Of a stretch of DNA of 51,177 nt, positions 42,529 to 50,879 are shown one piece after another. The notes below the pieces were generated by a model that had not been told where the DNA came from, did not search any database, and saw only the letters and a program-made list of their open reading frames with translations. This stretch comes from Bacteroidales bacterium (GTDB lineage Bacteria; Bacteroidota; Bacteroidia; Bacteroidales; Paludibacteraceae), in the NCBI GenBank assembly GCA_022777485.1, contig JALFGC010000011.1, positions 1 to 51,177 on the forward strand, given 5' to 3'. A program made the position numbers and the translations under genes. The stretch's first letter is position 1. Each line of letters starts with the position of its first letter.

Positions 42529-42571
42529 GGAAGCACAAAGGGATTTACGATTTACGAAGTACTATTTTTCC

Positions 42572-42705
42572 GTTAAAGACCATTAAAGAACCATTAAAAA
42601 CTCCTATCTATGCGTATTCTTCCGGCAAAGGTGGCGAAAAGGTAGATGAATAACCTAATAATAACCTAATAATAACCTAATAATCACCTAATAATATCCT
42701 ACTAT
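42572..42705. repeat. Two 11-bp tandem repeat tracts
   Basis: Tract one: ccgttaaagac, cattaaagaac, cattaaaaact (about 42571-42603). Tract two: taacctaataa three times, then tcacctaataa and tatcctactat (42651-42705), running into the stop codon of the CDP-alcohol phosphatidyltransferase gene. The units differ from the 11-mers at 11117 and 28545 but the period is the same. Confidence 0.75.
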
Positions 42706-43382
42706 TGTCGGCTTGCGGTCTTGGGGGAGTCTGCATTGGTTTTCGGTAGCGGGTCGCGGCGGGCGTAGTCGCGCAGGTCTTGGCAGACGGTAACGAGATA
42801 GATGAGCATGATGATTGCAAAGAGGGCGATGGCAATCCAATTCATGTAGGCACGCACGGGGGCAACATACATAAGGAGTGTGTTGATGATAATCATCAGG
42901 AGGCGGAACTCGGTGGGTCCTAACTTGATGTAAGTCAGTCGGAACTCGCCTTTGAGGTGGGAGTTGATCATCACATTGAGCGTCATGAAGAGGTAGGCGA
43001 TGAAGACGAGCATAGAGAGGTCGAAGCGCACGAGTCCCGAGAGACCGATGCCTGCGAACATGATGAACTCGGTGATGACATCAAGGGTGTGGTCGAGGTA
43101 GAAGCCATAGAGCGGTCGCTGGCAATGGCGGACACGCGCGAGTGTGCCGTCTAAGGAGTCGCCGAACCAATGGATGACAAAGCCAGCACTGCTGAGCCAC
43201 AGCCATTTGATATCCATAGAAGAGAGTAGGTATCCTGCTGCAATCACGAGGGCTCCGAGGAAACCTATGAACGAGAGCATGTCGGATGTTACCCAATGCG
43301 GCATGCGCTCTGCCATCCACACGAGGGCTTTCTTTTCCACTCCATTGAGCAGAGAAGTTTGAATGCGTTTTGATTGTTCCAT
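42702..43382 (-). CDS. CDP-alcohol phosphatidyltransferase family protein
   Basis: A 226-residue membrane enzyme that joins a CDP-activated lipid or alcohol to an alcohol acceptor in phospholipid synthesis. The full signature D-x2-DG-x2-AR-x8-9-G-x3-D-x3-D is present as DSLDGTLARV...GFYLDHTLD (about residues 71-97). Around it are about six hydrophobic segments. The exact product (inositol, glycerol or other head group) cannot be told. It is divergent from an AraC regulator. Its stop codon lies in an 11-base tandem repeat. Confidence 0.9.
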   Translation of the reverse strand: MEQSKRIQTSLLNGVEKKALVWMAERMPHWVTSDMLSFIGFLGALVIAAGYLLSSMDIKWLWLSSAGFVIHWFGDSLDGTLARVRHCQRPLYGFYLDHTLDVITEFIMFAGIGLSGLVRFDLSMLVFIAYLFMTLNVMINSHLKGEFRLTYIKLGPTEFRLLMIIINTLLMYVAPVRAYMNWIAIALFAIIMLIYLVTVCQDLRDYARRDPLPKTNADSPKTASRQ

Positions 43383-43439
43383 AGTTTGAAGATTTTTGTT
43401 TCATAATTCCCCGCAAAAACTTTGCCATAGTATCCATTT

Positions 43440-43570
43440 GACAATTGTCCATTTTGCGCAATCTGTGGTAAATTTGGCATAAATACGCCAAAAGGGAAAT
43501 GATTTTGGCAAATCTTTTCTGCTTTGGAACATTTTTTGCAAGAAAAACGGATGAAATAACTTTACCTTTT
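43440..43570. promoter_or_regulatory. Divergent control region with two palindromes
   Basis: GACAATTGTC (43440-43449) is a perfect 10-base palindrome. TTTGGC-ataaatac-GCCAAA (43473-43492) is a 6+6 inverted repeat. A plus-strand -7 box TACCTTTT is at 43563-43570 with a TTG at 43536-43538 (24 bases, longer than ideal). The AraC start codon at 43578 is only seven bases after this box. Confidence 0.45.
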
Positions 43571-43577
43571 CGCGAAT

Positions 43578-44447
43578 ATGACAACACAAACTTTCTCGTC
43601 GAAGGACATTATCGTCTCTGACAACTTAGACCTCTTGGTCAACAATCAGCAGGTGCCTACGGATTCTATGATTTTATTGGTGTGTCGAGCCGGTCAGTTG
43701 CGTATTGAGATTAACCAAATGAGTTACGACATAAAGGAAAACGACCTGCTATTCTGTATGCCGGATTTTTTGTTGGGGCACTATATGCATACGCCTGATT
43801 TCCAATGCTATATACTTTCCTTCACATCTGAGTCGCTGAAGGACATTGTTTATTCTTGTCTCAGTTTGGAGGCGCATTGGTTTGACAAGTTGCTCTATCT
43901 AAGGAACCATCCGATCATTCCTCTGACGGGCAAGCGTGCAGAGGTATGCAACGCCTACGGGCAGTTGTTCGGGCTGTATGCCCAAGAGACGAATGTGTAT
44001 CAAAAGCGTATTCACAACGTGCTGGCGCAGGCGCTTATCTACGAGATGATTTCGTGGGTGGATGAAGCCATGCAAAGCGAGCCGGCGGTGAGCCTAAGCC
44101 CTTCCGGTGCGGATGCCAGCAGCCATACTATGCAACTCTTCGGTGATTTTGTTACTCTGCTGCAACAGAACCATGAATGCAGGCGTTCGGTGTCTTGGTA
44201 TGCTGACAAAATGGCGATTTCTGCTAAGTATTTGACCTATATCTGCAACCAAGTGGCGCAGCGTACGCCGTCAGATTTTATCAACGAGATAGCCGTTCGC
44301 GAGATTAAGCGGCGGCTGACGAACACCAATGATTCTATTAAGGAGATAGCGATAGACATGGATTTCTCCACGGCGAGCAGTTTCTGCAAGTATTTCCGAC
44401 TGCATACGGGTATGAGCGCGCAAGCCTACCGCAAGCAGATGCGATAG
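43578..44447 (+). CDS. AraC-family transcriptional regulator
   Basis: A 289-residue soluble regulator. Residues 1-170 look like the cupin-type sensing domain (LRIEINQMSYDIKENDLLF). Residues about 190-285 are the AraC DNA-binding domain, with MAISAKYLTYICNQV and IKEIAIDMDFSTASSFCKYF, ending TGMSAQAYRKQ. It is divergent from the CDP-alcohol phosphatidyltransferase and may control it. If the -7 box at 43563 is right, the mRNA is leaderless; otherwise a later start such as the Met at residue 31 would be used. Confidence 0.88.
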   Translation: MTTQTFSSKDIIVSDNLDLLVNNQQVPTDSMILLVCRAGQLRIEINQMSYDIKENDLLFCMPDFLLGHYMHTPDFQCYILSFTSESLKDIVYSCLSLEAHWFDKLLYLRNHPIIPLTGKRAEVCNAYGQLFGLYAQETNVYQKRIHNVLAQALIYEMISWVDEAMQSEPAVSLSPSGADASSHTMQLFGDFVTLLQQNHECRRSVSWYADKMAISAKYLTYICNQVAQRTPSDFINEIAVREIKRRLTNTNDSIKEIAIDMDFSTASSFCKYFRLHTGMSAQAYRKQMR

Positions 44448-44612
44448 GTGTGTGCGGCTCGCGTGTATGCGCGCGGGTTAGTTAAGGTTTTGAGCAATAA
44501 ATGGCGTTAGAGGGCATTTTCTTTCGATTTGCGGGGATGAACGATTTCAGTCGAGGGTTTATCGGTGGCGGGTGGGAAATGCAAAATTTCGCACATTTAT
44601 TGCTCAAAAAAT

Positions 44613-44643
44613 TTGCATATTCCAAAAAAAAGTCGTACCTTTG
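44613..44643 (+). promoter_or_regulatory. gyrA promoter
   Basis: TTGCATATTCC with TTG at 44613-44615, a 20-base spacer, and TACCTTTG at 44636-44643, about 31 bases before the gyrA ATG. It is a textbook Bacteroidetes promoter. The 165 bases between it and the AraC gene hold no gene. Confidence 0.85.
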
Positions 44644-44674
44644 CACGGAAATTTGGGTAAATAATAAATAACCT

Positions 44675-47233
44675 ATGATAGATAACGATAGAATTATTCC
44701 AGTGAAGATAGACGAGGAAATGAAGACCTCGTATATCGACTATTCAATGAGTGTGATTGTGTCGCGCGCGCTGCCCGATGTGCGCGATGGTTTCAAGCCT
44801 GTGCACCGCCGTGTGCTGTTTGGAATGAATGAATTGGGCAACACGAGCGACAAGCCGACGAAGAAGAGCGCGCGTATCGTGGGTGAGGTGATGGGTAAGT
44901 ATCACCCCCACGGCGACAGCAGTATCTACGGCACGCTGGTTCGTATGGCGCAGCCGTGGGCGATGCGCTACACGCTGGTGGACGGGCAAGGTAACTTCGG
45001 CTCGGTGGACGGCGATGGTGCAGCGGCTATGCGTTACACCGAGGCACGCCTCTCCAAACTGGCAGAGGAGATGCTTCGCGACATTGAGAAAGACACAGTG
45101 GATATGCAGTTGAACTTCGACGACTCCTTGCGCGAGCCGACGGTGCTTCCCTGCCGATTCCCGAACCTGCTGGTGAACGGCGCAAGCGGTATTGCCGTAG
45201 GTATGGCGACGAACATGCCGACGCATAACTTGGGCGAGGTGATAGACGGCTGCGTGGCGTATATCCAAAACATTGAGGCGCGGATAGCAGACCCGAGCGT
45301 GGAGGAGATAACGGTGGACGAATTGATGGAGCATATCAAAGCGCCCGACTTCCCGACGGGCGGTACGATATACGGCTATCAAGGCGTGCGCGATGCTTAT
45401 GAGACGGGTAGGGGACGTATTGTTATCCGCTCGAACGCTGACATCGAGACGGAGGACAACGGACGCGAGCGGATTATCATCACGGAGTTGCCTTACGGCA
45501 TTGTGAAGAGCGAGTTGGTGAAGAACATCGCTGAATTGGTGAGCGACAAGAAGATAGAAGGTATCGCCGACATCAGCGACCAATCGAAACGCGACATCCG
45601 TATTGTGATTGACGTGAAACGCGACGCGAATGCGCAGGTGGTGCTCAATAAACTGTATAAGTTCACCGCCCTGCAATCGTCGTTCGCCGTGAATAGCATT
45701 GCACTGGTGAAAGGCCGCCCGATGTTGCTGAACCTCAAGCAGTTGGTAGGCGCATTCATTGAGCACCGCATGGAGGTCGTAACGCGCCGCACACGCTTCG
45801 AATTGAAGAAAGCACAAGAGCGTGCGCATATCTTGGAGGGCTTGATTACTGCGGTGGACCACATTGACGAGGTAGTTCGTATCATCCGCGCCAGCCGCAC
45901 GCCGGCAGACGCACAGGCGAACCTTGAGGCGCGCTTTAACCTTGATAACCTGCAATCGAAAGCCATCGTGGATATGCGTCTGAGCCAACTGACAGGCTTG
46001 CGTATCGATGAGTTGAAGGCCGAGTACGCGGAGTTGGAGAAACTGATTGCCCACCTCAATGACCTGCTCAACAACGAGACCATGCGCTACGACCTTATCA
46101 AGGATGAATTGCTCGAGATTAAGGAGAAATATGCCGACGAGCGCCGCACGCAGATTGTGAAGATGGCGACGGAGTTCAACCCCGAGGATATGTATGCCGA
46201 CGACGATATGGTTATCACCATCTCCCACCTCGGCTATATCAAGCGCACGCCGCTGAGCGAGTTCCGCTCGCAGACCCGCGGTGGTATCGGCTCGAAGGCT
46301 TCTGCCTCGCGCGACCAAGACTTCATCGAGTATGTACACCAAGCGTCCATGCACTCCACGATGATGTTCTTCACCGAGATGGGACGTCTCTACTGGCTGA
46401 AAGTGTATGAGATACCCGAGGGCAACAAGCAGAGCAAGGGGCGCGCTATACAGAACATGATTAACCTGCAAAAGGGCGACAAAGTGCGCGCGTTCATCAA
46501 TGTGAAGGGCTTGAATGACGAGGAGTATGTCAACTCGCATTACCTCATCTTCGCCACCAAGAACGGCTTGATGAAGAAGACCACGCTGGAGTCGTACTCC
46601 CACCCGCGTGCGAACGGTATTATCGCGCTCGGCTTGCGCGAGGGCGACGAACTGATAGGCGTTACGCTGACCGACGGCGAGAGCCAGATGCTGATTGCAT
46701 CGTACAACGGCAAGGTGGTTCGCTTCCCCGAGAACACCGTGCGCCCGATGGGACGAGGTGCAAGCGGCGTGAAAGCCATTTCGCTGGACGAAGACGGGCA
46801 AGACCGCGCGATTGGCATGATTTGTGTAGAGCCTAACTCAGACAAGACCGTGCTGGTGATTTCCGAGAATGGCTACGGCAAACGTACTGCGCTGGATGAC
46901 GAGAACGGTGAGCCTATTTATCGTATCACCAACCGCGGAGGAAAAGGCGTGAAGACGCTGAATATCACCGACAAGACCGGTGCGCTGGTAGGCTTGGAAG
47001 CCGTAACGGACGCAGACGACCTCATGCTCATCACCAAGTCGGGTACCGCCATCCGCATGGCTATCGACACGATAAGCGTGCAAGGACGCAACACCCAAGG
47101 CGTGAAACTCATCGAGTTGCAGAAACGCAACGACACCCTTATGTCCGGTTGCATAGTACCGAAAGAGGAAGAAGAAATGGAGCCTGTAAACACGGAGGAC
47201 ATTGCTACCGAATCGTCGGAAGAGGAGGCATAA
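44675..47233 (+). CDS. gyrA: DNA gyrase subunit A
   Basis: An 852-residue type II topoisomerase subunit that breaks and rejoins DNA to introduce negative supercoils. The N-terminus begins IIPVKIDEEMKTSYIDYSMS. The quinolone region GKYHPHGDSSIYGTLVRMAQ and the active-site Tyr in AAMRYTEARLSK are present. The C-terminal part has beta-propeller blades and the GyrA-box-like RSQTRGGIGSKA. The acidic tail (EEEEMEPVNTEDIATESSEEEA) is normal for the group. At the position of E. coli Asp87 there is Gly. A 685-residue minus-strand ORF here is a shadow. Confidence 0.97.
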   Translation: MIDNDRIIPVKIDEEMKTSYIDYSMSVIVSRALPDVRDGFKPVHRRVLFGMNELGNTSDKPTKKSARIVGEVMGKYHPHGDSSIYGTLVRMAQPWAMRYTLVDGQGNFGSVDGDGAAAMRYTEARLSKLAEEMLRDIEKDTVDMQLNFDDSLREPTVLPCRFPNLLVNGASGIAVGMATNMPTHNLGEVIDGCVAYIQNIEARIADPSVEEITVDELMEHIKAPDFPTGGTIYGYQGVRDAYETGRGRIVIRSNADIETEDNGRERIIITELPYGIVKSELVKNIAELVSDKKIEGIADISDQSKRDIRIVIDVKRDANAQVVLNKLYKFTALQSSFAVNSIALVKGRPMLLNLKQLVGAFIEHRMEVVTRRTRFELKKAQERAHILEGLITAVDHIDEVVRIIRASRTPADAQANLEARFNLDNLQSKAIVDMRLSQLTGLRIDELKAEYAELEKLIAHLNDLLNNETMRYDLIKDELLEIKEKYADERRTQIVKMATEFNPEDMYADDDMVITISHLGYIKRTPLSEFRSQTRGGIGSKASASRDQDFIEYVHQASMHSTMMFFTEMGRLYWLKVYEIPEGNKQSKGRAIQNMINLQKGDKVRAFINVKGLNDEEYVNSHYLIFATKNGLMKKTTLESYSHPRANGIIALGLREGDELIGVTLTDGESQMLIASYNGKVVRFPENTVRPMGRGASGVKAISLDEDGQDRAIGMICVEPNSDKTVLVISENGYGKRTALDDENGEPIYRITNRGGKGVKTLNITDKTGALVGLEAVTDADDLMLITKSGTAIRMAIDTISVQGRNTQGVKLIELQKRNDTLMSGCIVPKEEEEMEPVNTEDIATESSEEEA

Positions 47234-47272
47234 AAAGTATTATTGTCAAATTGTAAATTGTGAAATAGCAAA

Positions 47273-48517
47273 ATGAAAAAGACACTTATTATGGCAGCGT
47301 TGGTGCTGATAAGCGCAGGCTGCTTTGCCCAAAAGGCAAACGTGAAGAAAGCGAAGAACCTCGCTTTGCAAGAGACTCCCGATTTCTCCGGCGCTCGTGC
47401 TGCTATCAATGAGGCACTGACGAACGAGGAGACCAAGGACTTGGCAGACACTTGGTACACCGCAGGACTGATTGGTTATCAAGAACTTAGCAAGGAGAAC
47501 GAGAAGACCTATCTCGGTCAGGCTCGCGATGAGAAACGCGCCGGCGAGGCGGTAGTTGAGAGTTTTGATTACTGGATGAAGGCGGCTGACTTGGCAGGGC
47601 AGAAAGTGCTGGACAAGAAAGGCAACGAGGTGTTGGCTGACAAGAAGACCTACGCGCTGCTGCAAAAGAAAGTGCTGGAGTACTACAAGAACCAAGAACT
47701 GGTGAAATACGGTATCTACCTGAACGACCAGCGCGATTTTGCTACGGCATACGGCGTCTTCCAACGCCATCTCTCTATCCCCGAACTGTCGCTCATGCAG
47801 AATGAGAAACTGCAGAAAGAGATGCCCAAGGATAGTATCTACGACCAATACAAGTACTACACCGCTATCTTCGCTATCCAAGCCGAGATGCACCCCGAGG
47901 CGATCGCCGTATTGGAAGAGATGAAAGATGGCAACTATGAGGCTATCACGGTAAATCAATTCCTCTATCAAGAGTATGTGAACGTGCAAGATACAGCCAA
48001 CTATGTGCGCGTGCTGCAAGACGCTGTTGTGCGCTTCCCGCAAGAGCCGTGGTTCCTGCAAAACCTCATCAACCACTATATCTTCTCCGGTCAAGAGCAA
48101 GAGGCAATCAACTACCTTGACCAAGCCATTGCCCGCGAGCCGAACGTGGCGCAGTATCATCTCATCAAGGGCAACCTCAACGAGAATCAGAAAAACTACG
48201 AGGCTGCACTCGCTGACTTCGACCGCGCGTTGGCTATCGACCCGACGATGGCAGACGCAGAGGCAGGCAAAGGGCGTGTGTACTACAACCAAGCCGTGAA
48301 GATGAATGAAGACGCAGCCCTGATTGCTGACGCAAAGGAGTACAAGAAAGCCTTGGAGGAGATGAATGCGATGTTCCGTCAGTCTATGCCTTTCTTCGAG
48401 AAAGCACACGAATTGGCACCCGACAATCGCGACTATATGATTACCCTCCGCGGATTGTACTACCGCTTCGATATGACTGATAAATACAATGCTATCAACG
48501 AGGAACTGAATAAGTAA
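47273..48517 (+). CDS. Exported tetratricopeptide-repeat protein
   Basis: A 414-residue protein with a signal peptide (MKKTLIMAALVLISAGCFAQ) and TPR-type helical repeats, clearest near residues 255-340 (YHLIKGNLNENQKNYEAALA, then FDRALAIDPTMADAEAGKGR). TPR domains mediate protein contacts in the periplasm. It lies 39 bases after gyrA and overlaps the next start codon by one base (TAATG), so it is co-transcribed with ruvX. The specific role is unknown. Confidence 0.85.
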   Translation: MKKTLIMAALVLISAGCFAQKANVKKAKNLALQETPDFSGARAAINEALTNEETKDLADTWYTAGLIGYQELSKENEKTYLGQARDEKRAGEAVVESFDYWMKAADLAGQKVLDKKGNEVLADKKTYALLQKKVLEYYKNQELVKYGIYLNDQRDFATAYGVFQRHLSIPELSLMQNEKLQKEMPKDSIYDQYKYYTAIFAIQAEMHPEAIAVLEEMKDGNYEAITVNQFLYQEYVNVQDTANYVRVLQDAVVRFPQEPWFLQNLINHYIFSGQEQEAINYLDQAIAREPNVAQYHLIKGNLNENQKNYEAALADFDRALAIDPTMADAEAGKGRVYYNQAVKMNEDAALIADAKEYKKALEEMNAMFRQSMPFFEKAHELAPDNRDYMITLRGLYYRFDMTDKYNAINEELNK

Positions 48518-48933
48518 TGGGCAGGATTCTCGCGATAGACTTTGGTAAGAAACGAACAGGATTAGCCGTAACGGACTCGCTCCGGATTACGGCTAATCCG
48601 TTGATAACCATAGAGACAAAACAACTGCTGGACTGGCTGCGCGATTATTTTGCAAAGGAAACGGTAGATGAAGTGGTGATAGGACATCCTAAGCAGATGA
48701 ATGGGGAAGACAGCGAGTCTATGCAGTATATCCGTCCCTTCGTGGCACGATTCAAACAGACTTTCCCCGACAAACCGATAACCTACTATGACGAGCGATT
48801 CACCTCCGTCTTGGCGCACCAAGCCATGATAGCAGGAGGCATGAAAAAGAAAAACCGCCAAGACAAAACACAAGTGGACAAACTCGCCGCCTGCATTATC
48901 TTGGAAGGGTATATGGAGGCTAAGAGATTGTAA
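48517..48933 (+). CDS. ruvX: RuvX/YqgF-family putative Holliday junction resolvase
   Basis: A 138-residue RNase H-fold nuclease (E. coli YqgF is also 138), implicated in 16S rRNA processing and possibly recombination. It shows the opening ILAIDFGKKRTGLAVTD with the first catalytic Asp, the VIGHPKQMNGEDSE loop, and YDERFTSVLA. The start codon overlaps the TPR stop codon. Confidence 0.95.
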   Translation: MGRILAIDFGKKRTGLAVTDSLRITANPLITIETKQLLDWLRDYFAKETVDEVVIGHPKQMNGEDSESMQYIRPFVARFKQTFPDKPITYYDERFTSVLAHQAMIAGGMKKKNRQDKTQVDKLAACIILEGYMEAKRL

Positions 48934-49017
48934 TTTGTTGAAATTACAAAGTTCTTGTTTTACTAAAACTATTAACGATAGTTTTGTAAATTGCAATTCG
49001 TAAATTGTAAATAAACT

Positions 49018-49566
49018 ATGATATTACCTATTTATTTATATGGTCAGCCTGTGTTGCGGAAGGCAACGGAGGATGTGGCAGAGGGAGAGTTGGACTTGAA
49101 ACAACTCATCGCCGACATGTGGGAGACGCTGGCGGCGGCAGAAGGCTGCGGACTGGCAGCGCCGCAGGTGGGACTGTCGAAGCGTCTGTTCATCGTGGAC
49201 GGCAACGAGTTGGCAGAAGACTATCCCGAGTGCAAGGACTTCAAGAAAGTGTTTATCAATCCGGAGATTATCGAGGAAAGCGAAGAGACTATTTCTTTTG
49301 CTGAAGGCTGCCTTTCGCTGCCCGGTATTTCAGAAAATGTGGTGCGCCCGCGTACTATCACCATCAAGTATCAAGACGCTGATTTCCAAGAGCATACTGA
49401 AACGCTGACAGACTTTGCCGCGCGGATTGTGCTTCATGAGTACGACCATCTTGAGGCACATGTCTTTACCGACCGTATCTCGCCCATCCGTCGCCAATTC
49501 TGCAAGAACAAACTCGGCAATATCGCCAAGGGCAAAACTGCCGCCCGCTACAAAACAAAACGATGA
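49018..49566 (+). CDS. def: Peptide deformylase
   Basis: A 182-residue metalloenzyme removing the formyl group from new proteins. The three motifs are present: GCGLAAPQVG, EGCLSLPG and HEYDHLEAHVF (metal-binding HExxH variant). The length is normal. It follows ruvX by 84 bases of repeat-like GTAAATTGTAAAT sequence. Confidence 0.96.
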   Translation: MILPIYLYGQPVLRKATEDVAEGELDLKQLIADMWETLAAAEGCGLAAPQVGLSKRLFIVDGNELAEDYPECKDFKKVFINPEIIEESEETISFAEGCLSLPGISENVVRPRTITIKYQDADFQEHTETLTDFAARIVLHEYDHLEAHVFTDRISPIRRQFCKNKLGNIAKGKTAARYKTKR

Positions 49567-49581
49567 TACATCCTTTAGGTT

Positions 49582-49650
49582 GTTTTCGTAGTTTTCGTAC
49601 TTTTCGTAGTTTTCGTATTCATTCGTAAATCGTAATTCGTACATTCTTCG
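49582..49650. repeat. 9-bp tandem repeat GTTTTCGTA between def and mntP
   Basis: Units gttttcgta, gttttcgta, cttttcgta, gttttcgta (49582-49617) are followed by a looser TTCGTAAATCGTAATTCGTA run up to the mntP start. It adds to the set of short tandem tracts in this window. Confidence 0.7.
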
Positions 49651-50241
49651 ATGGATATTCTCTCTATCATACTGATTGCTATTGGCTTGGCAATGGACTG
49701 CTTTGCGGTCTCCGTCTCGAAGGGGCTGGCAACGAGTTGTGTGGTGCGCCCGGGGGAGCAACATTGTGCTCGCTTCTCTCCCAAAGCGGTGCTGATGGCG
49801 GTGATTTTCGGAGTATTCCAAGGCGGCATGCCGCTGATAGGGTATTTCGCTGGAACGCTCTTTGCCGATTTCTTCTCGAAGTTCTCGCCATGGATTGCCT
49901 TGGGCTTGCTGGTGTTTATCGGCGGTAAGATGATATACGAGTCTTTCCACGAAGATGAAGACCACCACAGCGCGGAGGATTTCTCCTTGAAGACTCTTTT
50001 GCTGCTGGCGGTCGCTACCTCCATTGACGCACTTGCGACAGGCGTTATCTTTATTCCCGTGCCGACACGGCTGTGGGTGGGAGTAGGGATTATCGCGCTG
50101 GTGAGTTTCCTTTTCTCAATAGGCGGCTACCTGATAGGAAAGTATGCCGGCACACGCTTTCACCTAAATGCGAACCTTATCGGCGGTATCATCTTGATTC
50201 TCATCGGCGTGAAGATATGGGTAGAAGGCGTGTGGCTATAA
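49651..50241 (+). CDS. mntP: Manganese efflux pump MntP
   Basis: A 196-residue inner-membrane protein of the MntP family (E. coli 188), which exports Mn2+. Six hydrophobic segments are present in two repeats, each opening with a conserved Asp region: LAMDCFAVSVSKGL (about residues 13-26) and TSIDALATGVIFIP (about 118-131). A His/Asp/Glu-rich loop (HEDEDHHSAED) lies between. No mntP-type riboswitch is recognised upstream. Confidence 0.93.
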   Translation: MDILSIILIAIGLAMDCFAVSVSKGLATSCVVRPGEQHCARFSPKAVLMAVIFGVFQGGMPLIGYFAGTLFADFFSKFSPWIALGLLVFIGGKMIYESFHEDEDHHSAEDFSLKTLLLLAVATSIDALATGVIFIPVPTRLWVGVGIIALVSFLFSIGGYLIGKYAGTRFHLNANLIGGIILILIGVKIWVEGVWL

Positions 50242-50247
50242 GTCACA

Positions 50248-50294
50248 CTAAATCGTGAATCGTATATCGTAAATCGTAATTTGTAAATTTCTCC
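50248..50294. repeat. GTAAATCGTAA-type repeat before the DUF3109 start
   Basis: AATCGTGAATCGTATATCGTAAATCGTAATTTGTAAAT directly precedes the GTG start. Similar runs precede the Na/Pi transporter, TPR, def and mntP start codons. Confidence 0.6.
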
Positions 50295-50879
50295 GTGTTC
50301 CTTATTCAAAACACATTAGTCAGCCTCGACATCCTTGAGAAAGAGTTTTGCTGCGACTTAGATAAGTGTCGCGGCTGTTGTTGCATTGAGGGCGATGCAG
50401 GTGCGCCGCTGGAAGCCGATGAAGAGCGCAAGATACAGGAGATTCTGCCTATCTTGTTGCCTGAGATGACCAAAGAGGCGCGGGCAGTGGTGGAGCAACA
50501 AGGCATTGCCTACAACGACCCCACGGGTGAGCGCGTTACCTCCATCGTCAATGGCAAAGACTGCGTCTTCTCGCGTACCGACCACAACGGCTGGTGCTAT
50601 TGCCTGATAGAGAAAGCCCATAGTGCGGGCAAGATTGACTTCAAGAAACCTATCTCCTGCCATCTCTATCCCATCCGCCTCTCCAAAGTGGGCGATATGG
50701 TGGGGCTGGAATACCACAGATGGGACATCTGCCATTGTGCGCGCCAACTGGGCAAGAAACTCCATCTGCCCATCTATCGCTTCCTCAAAGAGCCGCTTAT
50801 CCGCTGCTTTGGCGAAGCGTGGTACAACGAATTAGAACTAACCGCCACTGAGTGGCAAAAGCAATGCAAGCAGAAATAA
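50295..50879 (+). CDS. DUF3109-family cysteine-rich protein
   Basis: A 194-residue protein with a GTG start, matching the DUF3109 family common in Bacteroidetes. It has a Cys cluster ([18 protein letters not shown], residues about 19-37) and later Cys at [21 protein letters not shown] and WDICHCARQ. It probably binds an Fe-S cluster or zinc, as in the related YkgJ-type families. No function is established. Its last 16 bases overlap the cinA start. Confidence 0.88.
   Translation: MFLIQNTLVSLDILEKEFCCDLDKCRGCCCIEGDAGAPLEADEERKIQEILPILLPEMTKEARAVVEQQGIAYNDPTGERVTSIVNGKDCVFSRTDHNGWCYCLIEKAHSAGKIDFKKPISCHLYPIRLSKVGDMVGLEYHRWDICHCARQLGKKLHLPIYRFLKEPLIRCFGEAWYNELELTATEWQKQCKQK

Noticed and set aside
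44744-46801. 685-residue minus-strand ORF inside gyrA
   Set aside because: Antisense shadow of gyrA. It is His/Arg/Val-rich with no domain signs.
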